From positions 310,001 through 374,000 of the forward strand of contig NZ_CANMUE010000001.1 of assembly GCF_947500975.1 (NCBI RefSeq): a stretch of 64,000 bases of DNA. Direction: 5' to 3'. A model generated the notes under the pieces. That model did not search any database. It saw nothing but the letters and a program-made list of their open reading frames with translations, and was not told where the DNA came from. The position numbers were made by a program, and so were the translations under genes. The DNA is from an uncultured Polaribacter sp. (GTDB lineage: Bacteria > Bacteroidota > Bacteroidia > Flavobacteriales > Flavobacteriaceae). Shown here piece after piece: positions 61,487-64,000 of the stretch. Numbering within the stretch: position 1 is the stretch's first letter; each line of letters opens with the position of its first letter.

Positions 61487-64000
61487 TTATTGTAAACTTG
61501 CCAAACTACTTTTAATAGTTTCAATTTTTGCAATTGTATCAGACTCTTTTTTACGCTCTAATTCTAACACTTTTTCTGGAGCATTATTTACAAAACGTAC
61601 GTTAGATAGTTTTTTATTGATTCCAACCAAGAAACCTTCTGCTCTTGTAAGTTCTGCTTCCAATTTCTTAATTTCAGCTTCTACATCAATATTTTCAATA
61701 GAAATCGGCACAAAATATTCATTAGATTTTACTCTAAATGAAGCGCCTTCTACTTTTTCTGAAACGTAGTTTATGCTAGCTGTATTTGTTAATTTCTGAA
61801 TCACAAGATCAAATGTTTTAGTGCTTTTATCATTATCAATTACAAATAATTCTACAGCATCTTTAAAAGAAATGTTTTTGTCTTTTCTAATCGTTCTAAT
61901 TCCAGATACAACATTTGCTGCAAACTCAAAATCAGAAATAATTGCAGTATTAAATTCTTTTTGCTCAGGATATTTTGCAATAATCAAAGCTTCTTCAGGA
62001 GCTCTATCTGTAACGTATTGCCAAATTTCTTCAGATAAAAATGGCATAAATGGATGTAAAACTTTTAAGTTATTTTCTAAAACTTCAATAATAGCATCAA
62101 ATGTCTTTTTATCAATTGGTTGTTGATAAGCAGGCTTAACTATTTCTAATAACCACGAAGAAAAATCATCATTAATTAGTTTATAAATTGCCATTAAAAC
62201 ATCTGATAAACGGTATTTAGAGAAATGATCTTCTATTTCTGCCAACGTTTTTTGAAACTTAGCTTCATACCATTCTAAACCAATTTTAGAAGTTTCTGGT
62301 TGCGGTAAAGTTTCATCAACTTCCCAACCTTTTATCAAACGGAAAGCATTCCAAATTTTGTTTGCAAATCCTTTTCCTTGCTGACATAAATCTTCATCAA
62401 ACATTAAATCGTTACCAGCTGCAGAACTTAGTAAAAGTCCAACTCTTACACCATCAGCACCATACTCTTTAATTAACTTTAAAGCATCAGGAGAGTTTCC
62501 TAATTGTTTAGACATTTTTCTTCTTTGTTTGTCTCTAACTAAACCTGTTAAATAAACATTTTCGAAAGGTTTTTCATCTTTATATTCATACCCTGCAACA
62601 ATCATTCTTGCAACCCAAAAGAATAAAATATCTGGACCAGTAACTAAATCGTTTGTTGGATAATAATATTTAATTTCTTTGTTTTCTGGGTTTCTAATTC
62701 CATCAAAAACAGACATTGGCCATAACCAAGAAGAAAACCAAGTATCTAAAGCATCTTCATCTTGAGTTAAGTCGTTAGTTGTTAATTGTTGGTTATTAGT
62801 TTTCTTTTTCGCAAGCTCTAGAGCTGCTTCAATATTCTCTGCTACTATAAAATCTTCTTTTCCGTCTCCATAGAAATATGCAGGAATTTGTTGTCCCCAC
62901 CAAAGTTGACGAGAAATATTCCAATCACGAACATTTTCCATCCAATGACGATATGTGTTTTCAAATTTCTTTGGATATAAATTGATATCAGTATCATCAC
63001 CTAAAACCGCTTTAATTGCAGGTTTCGCCAATTCTTCCATCTTTAAAAACCATTGATCTGATAATCTTGGTTCTATAACTGCTTTAGTTCTTTCTGATGT
63101 ACCAACTTTATTGGTATGCACTTCAGTTTTTATTAAAATTCCTTTTTCTTCTAACTCTTTAACAACTTCTTTACGAACTACAAAACGGTCTTTTCCTTGA
63201 TAATGTAAACCAAAAGAATTTAAAGAAGCGTCATCATTAAAAATATCAATTACTTCTAATTTGTGCTTATCTCCTAAATTTTTATCATTTTCATCGTGTG
63301 CAGGTGTAACTTTTAAACAACCTGTACCAAACTCTATATCTACATATTCATCTTCAATAATAGGAATAACTCTATTACATAAAGGTACAATGGCTTTTTT
63401 ACCTTTTAAATGAGTAAAGCGGTCATCATTAGGATTGATACAAATTGCAGTATCTCCAAAAATAGTTTCTGGTCTTGTAGTTGCAATAGTTAACCTATCA
63501 TCAGAACCTTCAATTTTATATTCTAAATAATACAAGTTCCCTTGTCTTTCTTCATGAATTACTTCTTCATCAGAAAGTGTTGTTTTTGCTTCAGGGTCCC
63601 AGTTTACCATTCTGTAACCTCTGTAAATTAAACCTTTGTTGTATAAATCAACAAAAACTTTAATTACAGATTCAGACATTTCTGGATCCATTGTAAAGGC
63701 CGTTCTTTCCCAATCGCAAGAAGCTCCTAACTTTTTTAATTGTTCTAAAATGATTCCTCCATATTCATTTTTCCAATCAAAAGCATGTTGTAAAAATTCC
63801 TCACGTGTTAAATCACTTTTAGAAATTCCTTGTTCTTTTAACTTAGCAACAACTTTTGCTTCTGTAGCTATAGACGCGTGATCTGTACCAGGAACCCAAC
63901 AAGCATTTTTACCTAATAAACGTGCACGCCTAATTAATACATCTTGAATTGTATTATTTAACATATGCCCCATGTGTAAAACTCCTGTTACGTTTGGTGG
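61487..64000 (-). CDS. valS: Valyl-tRNA synthetase, 5' end outside the window
   Basis: The visible 837 residues are the bulk of ValRS, which charges tRNA-Val; the frame stays open through 64000, so the N-terminal 40 or so residues are off the window. The HIGH signature appears as HMGH at the edge (after PNVTGVL). The editing domain ([13 protein letters not shown]) follows, then the KMSKS loop as [11 protein letters not shown], with Gln for the last Ser, the anticodon-binding domain and the C-terminal coiled coil ([21 protein letters not shown]). The stop is TAA at 61487-61489. Confidence 0.96.
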   Translation of the reverse strand, partial: PPNVTGVLHMGHMLNNTIQDVLIRRARLLGKNACWVPGTDHASIATEAKVVAKLKEQGISKSDLTREEFLQHAFDWKNEYGGIILEQLKKLGASCDWERTAFTMDPEMSESVIKVFVDLYNKGLIYRGYRMVNWDPEAKTTLSDEEVIHEERQGNLYYLEYKIEGSDDRLTIATTRPETIFGDTAICINPNDDRFTHLKGKKAIVPLCNRVIPIIEDEYVDIEFGTGCLKVTPAHDENDKNLGDKHKLEVIDIFNDDASLNSFGLHYQGKDRFVVRKEVVKELEEKGILIKTEVHTNKVGTSERTKAVIEPRLSDQWFLKMEELAKPAIKAVLGDDTDINLYPKKFENTYRHWMENVRDWNISRQLWWGQQIPAYFYGDGKEDFIVAENIEAALELAKKKTNNQQLTTNDLTQDEDALDTWFSSWLWPMSVFDGIRNPENKEIKYYYPTNDLVTGPDILFFWVARMIVAGYEYKDEKPFENVYLTGLVRDKQRRKMSKQLGNSPDALKLIKEYGADGVRVGLLLSSAAGNDLMFDEDLCQQGKGFANKIWNAFRLIKGWEVDETLPQPETSKIGLEWYEAKFQKTLAEIEDHFSKYRLSDVLMAIYKLINDDFSSWLLEIVKPAYQQPIDKKTFDAIIEVLENNLKVLHPFMPFLSEEIWQYVTDRAPEEALIIAKYPEQKEFNTAIISDFEFAANVVSGIRTIRKDKNISFKDAVELFVIDNDKSTKTFDLVIQKLTNTASINYVSEKVEGASFRVKSNEYFVPISIENIDVEAEIKKLEAELTRAEGFLVGINKKLSNVRFVNNAPEKVLELERKKESDTIAKIETIKSSLASLQ

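Noticed and set aside
1..64000. tRNA, rRNA, CRISPR arrays, prophage or insertion sequences
   Set aside because: No G+C-rich structured RNA stretch, regularly spaced repeats, transposase or phage genes were seen in any gap or gene.

Overview
This window is a chromosomal segment of a member of the Flavobacteriaceae (phylum Bacteroidota), probably marine. The evidence is a very A+T-rich base composition, a type B type IX secretion sorting domain (6577-11001), promoters of the Bacteroidota type (TTG, spacer, TAnnTTTG), a near absence of Shine-Dalgarno sequences, and many typical flavobacterial families (DUF5916, DUF3276/PUR, TIGR02757, BatA-like, sensor-of-ECF proteins). I see no rRNA, tRNA, CRISPR array, transposase or prophage gene. 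The window is gene-dense; the only stretch over 300 bases without a conventional gene is 50024-50463, and it holds regulatory structure.

Layout. 236-6531: an ABC exporter, a PUR-domain nucleic-acid-binding protein, a menaquinone pair (isochorismate synthase and hotdog thioesterase), a pRiA4b-ORF3-like protein and a two-gene ABC transporter. 6577-16246: a giant secreted repeat protein, uvrB, three secreted orphans and sucC. 16541-24801: a DUF5916 outer-membrane protein, a LolD-like ATPase, TIGR02757, a BatA-like protein, a dihydroorotase-like protein without metal ligands, a small membrane protein and an esterase. 24862-28049: a tight four-gene operon with a coiled-coil protein, a longin/roadblock-like protein, a Ras-like small GTPase and a soluble hybrid histidine kinase. 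28153-32730: an MBL hydrolase, a conserved 482-residue orphan, an ECF sigma / anti-sigma / CpxP-like operon and two small orphans. 32768-41418: HAD phosphatase, kdsB, manA, queD, idi, a cyclophilin lipoprotein, prfC, a triplicated barrel protein and a cyclophilin-FKBP fusion. 41611-45004: two tandem membrane hybrid histidine kinases. 45084-50235: leuB, a citramalate-synthase-like gene, leuD and leuC behind a leader with a branched-chain-rich mini-ORF. 50464-64000: a TPR lipoprotein, a YfiT-like protein, an Mpo1-like protein, a CsaA-like protein, a secreted protein, an overlooked YqaE/Pmp3 gene, an M14 peptidase, a bestrophin, an FAD/Fe-S oxidoreductase, a small secreted protein and the 3' part of valS.

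Three regulatory or signalling themes stand out. First, four sites of the form (GT)AAC, 16-17 bases, (C/T)GTCT(A/T) lie in front of the ABC transporter (4768), the ECF sigma operon itself (30518), a TPR lipoprotein (50464) and the YqaE/Pmp3 gene (54007, minus strand). This looks like a small autoregulated ECF envelope-stress regulon. Second, the leu operon leader encodes a short peptide ending in Ile-Leu-Leu-Val-Lys, followed by mutually exclusive inverted repeats, which is a candidate branched-chain attenuator. Third, the GTPase operon has a Ras-fold protein with non-canonical residues at the positions of Ras Gly12 and Gln61, co-encoded with a longin-like partner and a hybrid kinase, and is the best candidate for an under-described signalling system.
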